Notes: a model not told the origin generated them from the sequence alone. Shown: positions 1-6,436, counted from the stretch's first letter. The stretch is DNA of 7,957 nt from an uncultured Fibrobacter sp. (GCF_937877005.1 NZ_CALEFV010000348.1:1-7957), one strand, 5' to 3'. A program made the numbers and translations.

Positions 1-108
1 AGCCGGCTTAGCATCAGCCTTCGGGGCTGCGGCAGGAGCGGCAGCGGGCTTAGCAGCAGGCTTGGCTTCGGCCTTCGGGGCTGCGGCAGGAGCGGCAGCG
101 GGCTTAGC
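1..108 (-). repeat. Two 54-bp tandem repeats encoding the Ala/Pro/Lys tail
   Basis: Bases 1-54 and 55-108 are two tandem 54-bp units in the FKBP gene. Within them 17-54 and 71-108 are identical over 38 bp. Each unit encodes 18 residues of the type [18 protein letters not shown]. Further copies may continue beyond the left edge, so the copy number is unknown. Such a tail is probably a flexible linker or cell-wall spacer (inference). Confidence 0.85.
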
Positions 109-870
109 GGGTTCTGCAGCAGCAGTCGACGGAGCGTCTGCAGCGTGAGTATCAATCAGTTCCATTTCAAAGACCAGGGTGCTGTTTCCCGGAATCTGCG
201 GGCCACGGCCACGGGGACCATAAGCGAGATCGCTCGGAATCCAAGCGGTGACCTTGCCGCCCACCTTCATGAGCTTGAGCATTTCGGTCCAACCCGGAAT
301 TACGGCGCCGATCGGGAATTCAAGCGGTTCGCCACGGTCGACGGAGCTGTCAAACTTGGTGCCGTCGAGAAGCGTACCGGTATAGTGAACCTTCACGATA
401 TCACCATCGGCAGGAGTAGCACCCGTACCTTCGGTAATCACCTTGTACTGAAGGCCACTTTCCGTGGTAACGACACCTTCGGCAGTCTTATTCTTAGCAA
501 GGAAAGCTTCGCCAGCAGCCTTATTGGCTTCGGCAGCGAGGCTATCCTTCTTGATCTTTTCAGCCTGACGGGCCTGAGAGAGGTCGGTCAAGGTCTGGAA
601 AATCACGGAATCGTTCATCAAGAAATGAGCGGAATCACTGTTATAGCGTTCCTTGAAAGCCTGGATAAAAAGATCCAAGTCCAGGTCAATGGAATCGCGA
701 GTCACGAGCTGGAAACGAGCCTGGTTACCAAAGTGAGCACCGAGGGCGTAGCTATACTTGTCCTTTTCGGTCACCAGGGAAGTCTTCGTCTTGGGTCCCT
801 GGCACATCTGATCACAACCAGTCAAGGCAAATGCAAGAGCACCTGCAGCAATAAGAATTTTTTTGTTCAT
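1..870 (-). CDS. FKBP-type peptidyl-prolyl cis-trans isomerase, lipoprotein (3' end off window)
   Basis: Catalyses cis-trans isomerisation of Xaa-Pro bonds and probably helps fold exported proteins at the cell envelope. The 290 visible residues begin with a signal peptide whose lipobox LTGC puts the lipidated cysteine at residue 19. An Ala/Lys-rich helical stretch follows (about 31-133), resembling the FKBP_N dimerisation part of FkpA/Mip proteins. The FKBP domain spans about 134-244. Its pocket residues are all visible: Tyr163 (VHYTG), Phe173-Asp174, Phe185, Val190-Ile191, Trp194, Tyr217 and Phe234. From about residue 245 there is an Ala/Pro/Lys-rich tail with two 18-residue repeats, and the frame is still open at base 1. 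The start at 870 is supported by an AGAGGAA ribosome site just upstream and by the signal peptide. The gene is transcribed away from glmS. FkpA-like describes the architecture; orthology is not shown. Confidence 0.93.
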   Translation of the reverse strand, partial: MNKKILIAAGALAFALTGCDQMCQGPKTKTSLVTEKDKYSYALGAHFGNQARFQLVTRDSIDLDLDLFIQAFKERYNSDSAHFLMNDSVIFQTLTDLSQARQAEKIKKDSLAAEANKAAGEAFLAKNKTAEGVVTTESGLQYKVITEGTGATPADGDIVKVHYTGTLLDGTKFDSSVDRGEPLEFPIGAVIPGWTEMLKLMKVGGKVTAWIPSDLAYGPRGRGPQIPGNSTLVFEMELIDTHAADAPSTAAAEPAKPAAAPAAAPKAEAKPAAKPAAAPAAAPKADAKPA

Positions 871-994
871 TTGGTTCCTCTTTTTTATAAGACATTCCGA
901 AAAATAACAAATTATCAATAGAAAAATTCAATTGTAACTCTTTTTTACCATAAGATTTTCATATATTGTTAGCAAAAAAAAAGGATTTCTTTAT
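871..994. promoter_or_regulatory. AT-rich divergent promoter region between the FKBP gene and glmS
   Basis: This 124-bp gap must hold the start signals of both divergent genes. On the plus side a TATATT box (962-967, inside the octamer TATATTGT) lies upstream of glmS, but no good -35 sits at the usual distance. The ribosome site AAGGA (981-985) is 9 nt from the glmS ATG. On the minus side TTGAAT (931 to 926) and TGTTAT (909 to 904) are spaced 16 bp, a weak promoter candidate for the FKBP gene. The gap is too short and AT-rich for a glmS ribozyme. Confidence 0.4.
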
Positions 995-2821
995 ATGTGC
1001 GGAATTGTCGGCTATATCGGAAAAAACGAAGCGCTTCCTGTCCTTGTCGGCGGCCTCAAGAAATTGGAATACCGAGGCTACGATAGTTCAGGCGTTGCCC
1101 TGATTGAAAACGGTACCATTGAAACCGTCCGTGCTTCCGGGAAAATTTCCGCTCTTGAAAACAAATTGAAGGAAAAAGCTCTTCATGGACATGTCGGTAT
1201 CGCCCATACCCGCTGGGCAACCCACGGTGCACCGACCGAGGAAAACGCCCACCCCCACCAAAGCTTTGACGGGAACATCTCCATTGTGCACAACGGCATC
1301 ATCGAAAACTACGCCGTGCTGAAGAAAAAACTGCAGTCCGAAGGAATCGAGTTCAAGTCCGAAACGGATACCGAAGTTGTCGCCCACTTGATTGCTCGCT
1401 ACTACAAGGGAAACTTGAAAGAAGCGGTCCTTAAAGCTATTTCCCTGATTGAGGGAACCTTCGGCCTGGCCGTCATTTGCCGCGATGAACCAGGAACCCT
1501 GATTGGAGCGCGACGCGGAAGTCCCCTGATTCTCGGCATCGGCACAGGAGAATTCTATTTGGCTAGCGATGTTTCCGCCATCATCATGCACACCCAGAAA
1601 GTGGTCTACCTGGACGACAACGACATTGTGGAAATCAAGGAAGACGGCTACAACCTGTTAAACATCCATAGCCAGCCCGTGCAACACGAAGTCCAGGATG
1701 TTGAATTCGATGCCGACGCTATTGCGAAGGGCGGCTTTGCGCACTTTATGCTCAAGGAAATTTTTGAGCAGCCCGAAGTGCTCCGCAACACCATGCGCGG
1801 ACGCCTGCTCTACGCCGAAGGCAACGCCAAGCTGGCGGGTCTCGACACCAACATCAAGGAACTCCGCAACATCAACCGCATTATCATTACGGCCTGCGGT
1901 ACCAGCTACTATGCCGGTATGGTGGGCGAATACATGATCGAGGACCTGGCCGGCGTCCCGGTCGAAGTCGAATACGCATCGGAATTCCGCTACCGGAACC
2001 CCATTATCAAGCCGGGTACACTCGTACTCGCCATTAGCCAATCCGGCGAAACCGCCGACACCCTGGCAGCCCTTAAAGAAGCTCAACAGAAGGGGGCTAC
2101 CGCACTAGCTATTTGTAACGGTGTGGGATCCACCATCGCCCGCACGAGCGACGGCGGCGTTTACCTGCACGCAGGCCCCGAAATCGGTGTAGCCAGCACC
2201 AAGGCGTTCACCAGCCAGGTGACCGTACTCGCCATGATAGCCCTCTTGCTTGGCCGCCAGCGCAGGCTTTCTTTTGAAGCAGGCTCCGACATCGTGAAGG
2301 CTATGCAGGAACTCCCGGAACTGGTGGAACAGACCCTCAAGCTTTCGGATCAGATTGCAGGCATCGCCAACAAGTACGTGAAGGCAAACAACTTCTTGTA
2401 CCTGGGTCGTCACTTCAACTACCCCGTCGCCATGGAAGGCGCTCTCAAGCTCAAGGAAATCAGCTACATTCACGCCGAAGGCTACCCCGCCGCTGAAATG
2501 AAGCATGGGCCCATTGCCTTGATTGACGAAAACATGCCGGTCGTGGTGATTGCCCCGAAGGACGCCCTGTTCGACAAGGTGATCAGCAACGTACGCGAAA
2601 TCAAGGCCCGCGGCGGCAAGGTGATTGCCATCTCGACCGCAGATTGCCACCCGCTCGACGAAATTGCAGACCACCTGATTACAGTCCCGAAGACTATCCC
2701 GATGCTCATGCCGATCGTGACATGCGTGCCGCTCCAGCTACTCGCCTACCACATCGCCGTGCTGCGCGGAAACGACGTGGACCAGCCGCGCAACTTAGCG
2801 AAGAGCGTGACCGTGGAATAA
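995..2821 (+). CDS. glmS: Glutamine--fructose-6-phosphate aminotransferase (isomerizing)
   Basis: Makes glucosamine-6-phosphate and glutamate from fructose-6-phosphate and glutamine, the first step towards UDP-GlcNAc for peptidoglycan and lipopolysaccharide, in the cytoplasm. The 608 residues match the usual family length. The N-terminal glutaminase domain (1 to about 235) has the nucleophile Cys2 exposed after Met removal, RGYDSSG (27-33), HTRWATHG (71-78), and HNGIIEN (99-105). Two SIS sugar-isomerase domains follow. CGTSYYAG (301-308) and SQSGETADT (348-356) belong to the first; the second carries Glu488 and the His504 of MKHGP. The C-terminal tail DQPRNLAKSVTVE holds Lys603, the expected catalytic lysine. 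The start is fixed by the obligatory Met-Cys-Gly-Ile-Val and an AAGGA site 9 nt upstream. It appears to be a single-gene transcript ending at a strong terminator. GC is high (37 of 60 bases at 2761-2820), unlike the neighbouring RM gene. Confidence 0.99.
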   Translation: MCGIVGYIGKNEALPVLVGGLKKLEYRGYDSSGVALIENGTIETVRASGKISALENKLKEKALHGHVGIAHTRWATHGAPTEENAHPHQSFDGNISIVHNGIIENYAVLKKKLQSEGIEFKSETDTEVVAHLIARYYKGNLKEAVLKAISLIEGTFGLAVICRDEPGTLIGARRGSPLILGIGTGEFYLASDVSAIIMHTQKVVYLDDNDIVEIKEDGYNLLNIHSQPVQHEVQDVEFDADAIAKGGFAHFMLKEIFEQPEVLRNTMRGRLLYAEGNAKLAGLDTNIKELRNINRIIITACGTSYYAGMVGEYMIEDLAGVPVEVEYASEFRYRNPIIKPGTLVLAISQSGETADTLAALKEAQQKGATALAICNGVGSTIARTSDGGVYLHAGPEIGVASTKAFTSQVTVLAMIALLLGRQRRLSFEAGSDIVKAMQELPELVEQTLKLSDQIAGIANKYVKANNFLYLGRHFNYPVAMEGALKLKEISYIHAEGYPAAEMKHGPIALIDENMPVVVIAPKDALFDKVISNVREIKARGGKVIAISTADCHPLDEIADHLITVPKTIPMLMPIVTCVPLQLLAYHIAVLRGNDVDQPRNLAKSVTVE

Positions 2822-2875
2822 TTTTTGCGTTGACATTCCGGTCTAGAGCCGGATTCGCAACGGACCAAGATTCTG

Positions 2876-2902
2876 CAGCCTCCCTAACGGGAGGCTGTTT
2901 TT
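2876..2902 (+). terminator. Intrinsic terminator of glmS
   Basis: A perfect 9-bp stem CAGCCTCCC (2876-2884) / GGGAGGCTG (2889-2897) with a TAAC loop is followed directly by five T residues. It lies 54 nt after the glmS stop codon. The reverse strand has no T-run after the stem, so it should not terminate the convergent RM transcript efficiently. Confidence 0.88.
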
Positions 2903-2996
2903 AGTTAAAGTCTAAAAAGGTAAAATTCTTCTTTAGCGAGTTCGCACATTTTTGTTTTACAGAGCAGTGCAAATTACATGATAGGCAAAAATCAAT

Positions 2997-5429
2997 TTAT
3001 TTCAAGAATCCGAATTGATAGACTTGTGGACGGAGTTTTTCGGATAGGGCTTTGTAGGTAGATTCGAAGGCAGCAAAACTGACGGGAACGGAATTGCCGG
3101 ATTCGTTTTGGGCTTTCAGTGCCTGGCGAATTTGATACCAGCCGACATCGGGGCGGTTAAGCTTTAATTCTTCACGAATTTTATGGTTGAAGGTTTGCTT
3201 GAAGTAAGCAGACCAAATTTTGCGGCCTTCGTCAAGGACAGCTTGGGCTTCGGCACTGAAGGTTTTGCCCTGCATGTATTGCACCATAAAATCACTTTCG
3301 AAGCGTTCGCTTGCACCGACGTCTTCTTCGGTGAAGGGAATAAGGTGATTGACGATGCTCCACTTTTTGCCGTTCCATTCAAGGTCATTAGCACTAGCGG
3401 TGAGATTCGAACCATTGAATAGCATCCAAACCAAGCAATCATTTTTGAAATCATCAGGCAATTCACAATTTGGCTGGAGGAACTGGTCGCGGTCATTTAA
3501 CCAAGTATGAGGAATAATCTTTCTAACTGTATAAATAACGGCTAAATCAAGTAAATTTTCTGAGTTGACATAAAACCCATGCCCACCACTATAACCAGAA
3601 GAGAAAAGCGAAGTATCATTGGCTTGTTGCATGTCGTTACTATTTACTCGCATGTAACCAATAGCGTCATCACTCCAAAATTTACACCTCAAATCTGTTG
3701 TTCTAGTTGCAGGCGATATCGCGTTTTTTAATGGAATTATTTCAGTAGTATTCGGCTCAGGCCTGTCAATCCAAGTGGCAAGATATCTTTCATTTGGGGC
3801 ATTATAAAACTTCTTTTCGCCAATTGGATTTGTACTTTTATCGAGAACCTCGCATGAAATCTCAGACGGAAACATACATTTAGATTGCTTCGCTTTGCTC
3901 GCAATGACATTGAACGTTTTCCAAATTAGAAAGCCTATAGGAAAATTTCCCTTGAGACCTTCAAAAGACTTTGAGTGTACTACAAAACCTCCCAGATATT
4001 GAGCACACCATTGTTTTCGAAATACTTCCATTGTTTGAGAATTGACATATTTCAATGTGCTAAACATCGCTAAGGTCGCATTCGGAATTTCTTTAGCGAT
4101 TCGAGCCACAAACTGAGTAAACAGTTCATTGCTAGCTTTACCGAATTCTTTCATCCCGAATTGTCCAAACCGTGTTTTATTCACACCTGTTTTAGCGGTG
4201 TTATCTTTAGAAGAAGCATTAAATGCACTCCCAACTTCTGCATAAGGTGGATTTATCAGCACTAATAATTTCTTCTTTCCTTCATTTGCATCGCGAATAA
4301 CATTCTGCAAAGTCTGAGGAATCTTTTTCGTAAGGCTGTAATCAATCTCTCCGTTATCGGTAATGTCATCGTTCAAGTAATCGTACTGAAAACGCTCGGC
4401 GGACACACAAATCTTCGCCGCCTTCATGATATTCACGTCTTCTTGATCGAGGGTGCTCATAAACAGATGACGGTGGTTAGAATGCTTGGCTTCGAGATTT
4501 CCGACGCCACAACACATATCCCACACATAGTAATCCTTCTGCCAGTTCGAACCAAGCGTCTTTTCTAGCAAGTCGTAAGCCTTGTCAACTACATTGAGCG
4601 GAGTGTAGTAGGCTCCCTTGAAAGTCCGCTCGTCAACGGGAATCAGGCTGTCGCGGCGTTCCAGCAAGTAACTGCGAAATTCCTCTTTGGGCGGCCTATC
4701 ATAAATCGCCCAGAACTGGCTATAACCATCCATGCTTGCGATTTCGTAAGTCTTCCCATTCAACAAGAATATTGGCTTATTGCCCTTGTGCAATAGCTCT
4801 GCAGACAAATGTTCGTGGGTGCTGACCTTGCCGTCGCTCATCACATCGGCGTAGAAAAATTCTGCGTAGTTTTCAGGTTCCGCATTCACGATTTCCTTGC
4901 CGACCATCTCGACCCATTTATCGAAAACCTGTTTGAGATTGTCGGGCGTAATTTGCGTGCGGATGATTTCGCCTTTTTCTATGGCGTTTCGCAACGTGTC
5001 GATAAATTCTTTCTCGTGCGTCTCGATATTGAAACTCACGAAATGTGTGCCGATGTACTGCGAAACAATGTCTAAAGCATCCTGCGTTACATCGCTGGCG
5101 GACTTGCCCCACTTGATGTGGACGTTCTTGTCCTGTAAAAGCGGGAGCGCCACATCAGTCTTCATGATAGCGGCCTTGACGCTATCGACCACGCAAAGGA
5201 ACGGAGGAATATGCTCGCCATCCTTGAGGGCCCGGTGGATGTAGAAAAGCAGCTGCGTGAACATTTCGTAGAGCGACTTCTTGGAGCCAAATTTCGCTTC
5301 GAACCAGACTTCGCGCGTTTGAATATCTATCAGGTTTCGCTGAACCTGCTTAAGGTGCAGTGCCTTGATGTATTCCGCCTTCACGTCTTCTTCGGACGAG
5401 GCTTTTTGCAGCTTTTCGAACAGACTCAT
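2997..5429 (-). CDS. Probable Type IIG restriction-modification enzyme (nuclease fused to N6-adenine methyltransferase)
   Basis: An 810-residue protein likely to both methylate and cut DNA at one recognition site. N-terminal region: Asp35, Glu44-Ala-Lys46 and Gln59-x3-Tyr63 fit a PD-(D/E)XK nuclease core with a RecB-like QxxxY motif. Methyltransferase core: GAYYTP (272-277, the motif X region), DMCCGVGN (304-311, the SAM-binding motif I, with Met-Cys in place of the usual Pro-Ala), and INPPY (392-396, catalytic motif IV of gamma-class N6-adenine enzymes). The part after about residue 500 lacks these motifs and is probably the target-recognition and C-terminal helical region. Start 5429 has AAGGAG 5 nt upstream, but this site and the start codon lie in a hairpin. 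GC is 37-38% in sampled lines at 3541-3600 and 4081-4140 and 53% at 5221-5280, suggesting transfer or a swapped specificity region. A short genomic repeat is embedded in frame at residues 507-516. No separate specificity or methylase gene is adjacent. Cleavage activity is inferred; it could be a methyltransferase only. Confidence 0.8.
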   Translation of the reverse strand: MSLFEKLQKASSEEDVKAEYIKALHLKQVQRNLIDIQTREVWFEAKFGSKKSLYEMFTQLLFYIHRALKDGEHIPPFLCVVDSVKAAIMKTDVALPLLQDKNVHIKWGKSASDVTQDALDIVSQYIGTHFVSFNIETHEKEFIDTLRNAIEKGEIIRTQITPDNLKQVFDKWVEMVGKEIVNAEPENYAEFFYADVMSDGKVSTHEHLSAELLHKGNKPIFLLNGKTYEIASMDGYSQFWAIYDRPPKEEFRSYLLERRDSLIPVDERTFKGAYYTPLNVVDKAYDLLEKTLGSNWQKDYYVWDMCCGVGNLEAKHSNHRHLFMSTLDQEDVNIMKAAKICVSAERFQYDYLNDDITDNGEIDYSLTKKIPQTLQNVIRDANEGKKKLLVLINPPYAEVGSAFNASSKDNTAKTGVNKTRFGQFGMKEFGKASNELFTQFVARIAKEIPNATLAMFSTLKYVNSQTMEVFRKQWCAQYLGGFVVHSKSFEGLKGNFPIGFLIWKTFNVIASKAKQSKCMFPSEISCEVLDKSTNPIGEKKFYNAPNERYLATWIDRPEPNTTEIIPLKNAISPATRTTDLRCKFWSDDAIGYMRVNSNDMQQANDTSLFSSGYSGGHGFYVNSENLLDLAVIYTVRKIIPHTWLNDRDQFLQPNCELPDDFKNDCLVWMLFNGSNLTASANDLEWNGKKWSIVNHLIPFTEEDVGASERFESDFMVQYMQGKTFSAEAQAVLDEGRKIWSAYFKQTFNHKIREELKLNRPDVGWYQIRQALKAQNESGNSVPVSFAAFESTYKALSEKLRPQVYQFGFLK
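3883..3911. repeat. Short palindromic repeat embedded in frame in the RM gene
   Basis: The plus strand reads GATTGCTTCG, CTTTG, CTCGCAATGAC. The ATTGC/GCAAT ends pair, giving a small hairpin. Both outer parts match the two 37-bp copies in scpA (7699-7735 and 7906-7942), with a shorter middle. In the RM protein it encodes FNVIASKAKQS, about residues 506-516, just after the methyltransferase core. I recognise this class of sequence as a dispersed bacterial repeat from general knowledge; genomic copy number cannot be checked here. Confidence 0.65.
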
Positions 5430-5451
5430 AAGGGCTCCTTTAGCCCTTATG
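5427..5451 (-). promoter_or_regulatory. Perfect hairpin covering the RM start codon and ribosome site
   Basis: The arms CATAAGGGCT (5427-5436) and AGCCCTTATG (5442-5451) are exact reverse complements (10 bp) around a 5-nt loop. In the minus-strand mRNA the AUG start codon (5429-5427) is the last three bases of the stem, and the ribosome site AAGGAG (5440-5435) is split between loop and stem. Folding should lower translation initiation. As DNA the same palindrome could be an operator. The structure is seen directly; the regulatory role is inferred. Confidence 0.6.
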
Positions 5452-5468
5452 CCGTGCAGTCAATCCAC

Positions 5469-5667
5469 AAAAAAAGCGTGGCGTCGAATGCACTTACCTG
5501 TTTCGAGGTTCTGGTAAACCTATTCCCAATAAGCACAAACGACCCACGCCCATTTCTGGACGTGAGTGTTCGCCTTATTCTCGGGAATTTTTGAAATTTA
5601 CCAGATTTCGAAACAGAGAATAAGAGCTAACTCTACGTTAAACTCGCGCCTGCGGTTTTTACGCCAC
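5469..5667 (-). ncRNA. Candidate structured RNA or leader upstream of the RM gene
   Basis: The core (5498-5616) is a 119-nt imperfect hairpin. Paired blocks are 5498-5506/5608-5616, 5510-5518/5597-5605, 5522-5527/5583-5588, 5528-5533/5574-5579, 5535-5540/5568-5573 and 5542-5551/5558-5567, about 46 pairs, closed by a 6-nt loop. In the distal two blocks four positions are A-C mismatches in plus-strand RNA but G-U pairs in minus-strand RNA. Two positions near 5507/5607 go the other way. An outer pairing GTGGCGT (5478-5484) / ACGCCAC (5661-5667) brings the ends together, and on the minus strand CCACGC is followed by seven Ts (5475-5469). It could be a small RNA ending at this T-run, an attenuating leader of the RM mRNA, or a MITE-like element. 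It does not match tmRNA, RNase P RNA, SRP RNA or 6S RNA as I know them. No convincing promoter was found. Confidence 0.42.
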
Positions 5668-5698
5668 AAGCTATGTCAAAACGAATGATAGTAAAAAA

Positions 5699-5780
5699 GG
5701 AGATGCCCGCCTGCGCGGGCATGACAAAAGAAGCGGGGATGACAGGGAAAAAGGAGGTGCCGCATCAAGCGGAAGTGACA
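5699..5780. repeat. Cluster of short palindromic intergenic repeats
   Basis: Two 28-bp units, 5699-5726 and 5753-5780, share the pattern GGAG.TGCC...GCGG...TGACA, with a partial copy GCGGGGATGACA at 5733-5744 between them. The first unit has a perfect 8-bp stem ATGCCCGC (5703-5710) / GCGGGCAT (5715-5722) with loop CTGC. The second is degenerate. The reverse strand translates to the CHARAGGHLL phrase that I know from repeat-derived spurious ORFs. These resemble REP-type dispersed repeats. Confidence 0.65.
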
Positions 5781-5844
5781 ATTCGGGGGTTTTAGGGGGT
5801 GGAACTTCCTAGGCGAGGGGGTGGAGAGCAACGTAGTGCGAACC

Positions 5845-5875
5845 AGGGGGATACGGCCCCCTTCTCGCAATAGAC
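5845..5875. repeat. G/C-block hairpin with a degenerate repeat end
   Basis: AGGGGG (5845-5850) and CCCCCT (5857-5862) form a 6-bp stem with loop ATACGG. No T-run follows on either strand, so it is a poor terminator. It is directly followed by CTCGCAATAGAC (5864-5875), one base different from the CTCGCAATGAC end of the repeats at 3883, 7699 and 7906. It is probably part of the same repetitive debris. Confidence 0.45.
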
Positions 5876-5899
5876 ATGCCCATTCTTCCCGTAAATAAT
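5871..5899 (+). promoter_or_regulatory. Sigma-70-like promoter of the MNT/HEPN pair
   Basis: TAGACA (5871-5876) and AATAAT (5894-5899) each match the -35 and -10 consensus at 5 of 6 positions with a 17-bp spacer. Transcription would start near 5906, leaving about 16 nt before the ATG at 5923, with the ribosome site GGAG (5913-5916) inside that leader. TATATT (5901-5906) is an alternative -10 with a poorer -35. Confidence 0.5.
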
Positions 5900-5922
5900 G
5901 TATATTGTAAATGGAGCATCAA

Positions 5923-6207
5923 ATGAACTTGCCGATAAACATAATACACCAGATAGAGACCTTTGCCAAGGAATGTTTCCTTGACCGCGTTATTCTATTT
6001 GGTTCTAGGGCACGAGGTACAAACCGCGAACGCAGTGATATTGACCTCGCGGTGTCCGGCGGCAATCTGGCCCGTTTTGAGGAACTGCTTGAAGAAAAAG
6101 CAGACACCTTGCTTTCGTTCGATGTAATTAACATGGACGGAGTTGCTTCAAGAAAATTGAAAGACAACATCCAGCGCGAGGGAGTCCTGCTTTATGCAAA
6201 AGTTTGA
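5923..6207 (+). CDS. MNT-family nucleotidyltransferase (antitoxin-like, HEPN/MNT pair)
   Basis: A minimal nucleotidyltransferase of 94 residues. The signature GSRARG (27-32) followed by Ser38-Asp39-Ile-Asp41-Leu is the nucleotide- and metal-binding motif of the family, and Asp67 (SFDVINMD) is a likely third acidic residue. In known HEPN/MNT toxin-antitoxin systems (type VII), the MNT protein inactivates its HEPN ribonuclease partner by transferring AMP groups to it. Start choice: an ATG at 5911 is in frame, but nothing resembling a ribosome site precedes it and it sits almost on the predicted transcript start. The ATG at 5923 has GGAG at 5913-5916 with a 6-nt spacer. The gene overlaps the HEPN gene by 14 nt, typical of a translationally coupled pair. 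All motifs are intact although the partner is broken. Confidence 0.88.
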   Translation: MNLPINIIHQIETFAKECFLDRVILFGSRARGTNRERSDIDLAVSGGNLARFEELLEEKADTLLSFDVINMDGVASRKLKDNIQREGVLLYAKV

Positions 6208-6415
6208 CAACTTTGTTGCATGTTTTGACGTGCTGAAAAACTCCAATCGCGATATGGCAAAAAGCGATGAAATTTATCGTACTGGTGTTATCGGACAATT
6301 TAGTCTCGCTTTTGAGTTGTCATGGAAAACTTTACAAGAAGTTATGCGAGCCCACGCCATTAACGAAGCTGAGAACGGTTCTCCGAAAAGATGCTCGTCA
6401 AAATTGAAGAATTAA
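6194..6415 (+). pseudogene. Truncated HEPN-domain partner (nucleotidyltransferase substrate-binding family)
   Basis: The 73 residues match the N-terminal half of HI0074-like HEPN proteins: Phe-Asp-Asn-Phe near the start, then the helix around FELSWKTLQEVM (41-52) and the ENGSP turn (61-65). Known members are about 130-140 residues and carry an R-x4-6-H ribonuclease motif in the second half. Here the reading frame ends soon after GSP and no such motif is seen in any frame before scpA. Codons from 6391 in another frame read MLVKIEELKD then stop, which could be the original C-terminus left after an internal deletion (inference). A single-base correction would still leave the catalytic part missing. 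A GGAG site (6181-6184) precedes the ATG by 9 nt. It is probably inactive, the remnant of a toxin. Confidence 0.75.
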
Positions 6416-6436
6416 AAGATTAAATCGCCGAGTGGA

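Noticed and set aside
871..994. glmS ribozyme in front of glmS
   Set aside because: Only 124 AT-rich bases are available, with none of the expected core structure.
2903..2996. Terminator for the minus-strand RM gene
   Set aside because: Only a loose GCAC/GTGC pairing with a 19-nt loop could be found, with no useful T-run.
5211..5594. 127-residue plus-strand frame at the RM 5' end
   Set aside because: Mostly antisense to the RM coding region and continues through the hairpin region; no family resemblance.
5498..5616. Retron msr/msd, 6S RNA, tmRNA, RNase P RNA or SRP RNA
   Set aside because: No reverse transcriptase nearby, and none of the conserved sequence blocks of these RNAs are present; the outer pairing is too lopsided for a 6S-type bubble.
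5674..5679. TTGACA on the minus strand as promoter of the candidate RNA
   Set aside because: No acceptable -10 box 15-19 bp downstream (the position holds ACCGCA).
5699..5780. CRISPR array
   Set aside because: Only two diverged units, palindromic and next to a partial copy; no regular spacers and no cas genes.
5676..5870. 64-residue minus-strand reading frame in the intergenic region
   Set aside because: It is built from the palindromic repeats (the CHARAGGHLL phrase) and has no ribosome site or recognisable domain.
5911..5922. Upstream ATG of the MNT gene as its start
   Set aside because: No ribosome site before it and nearly at the predicted transcript start; the ATG at 5923 has GGAG at the right distance.
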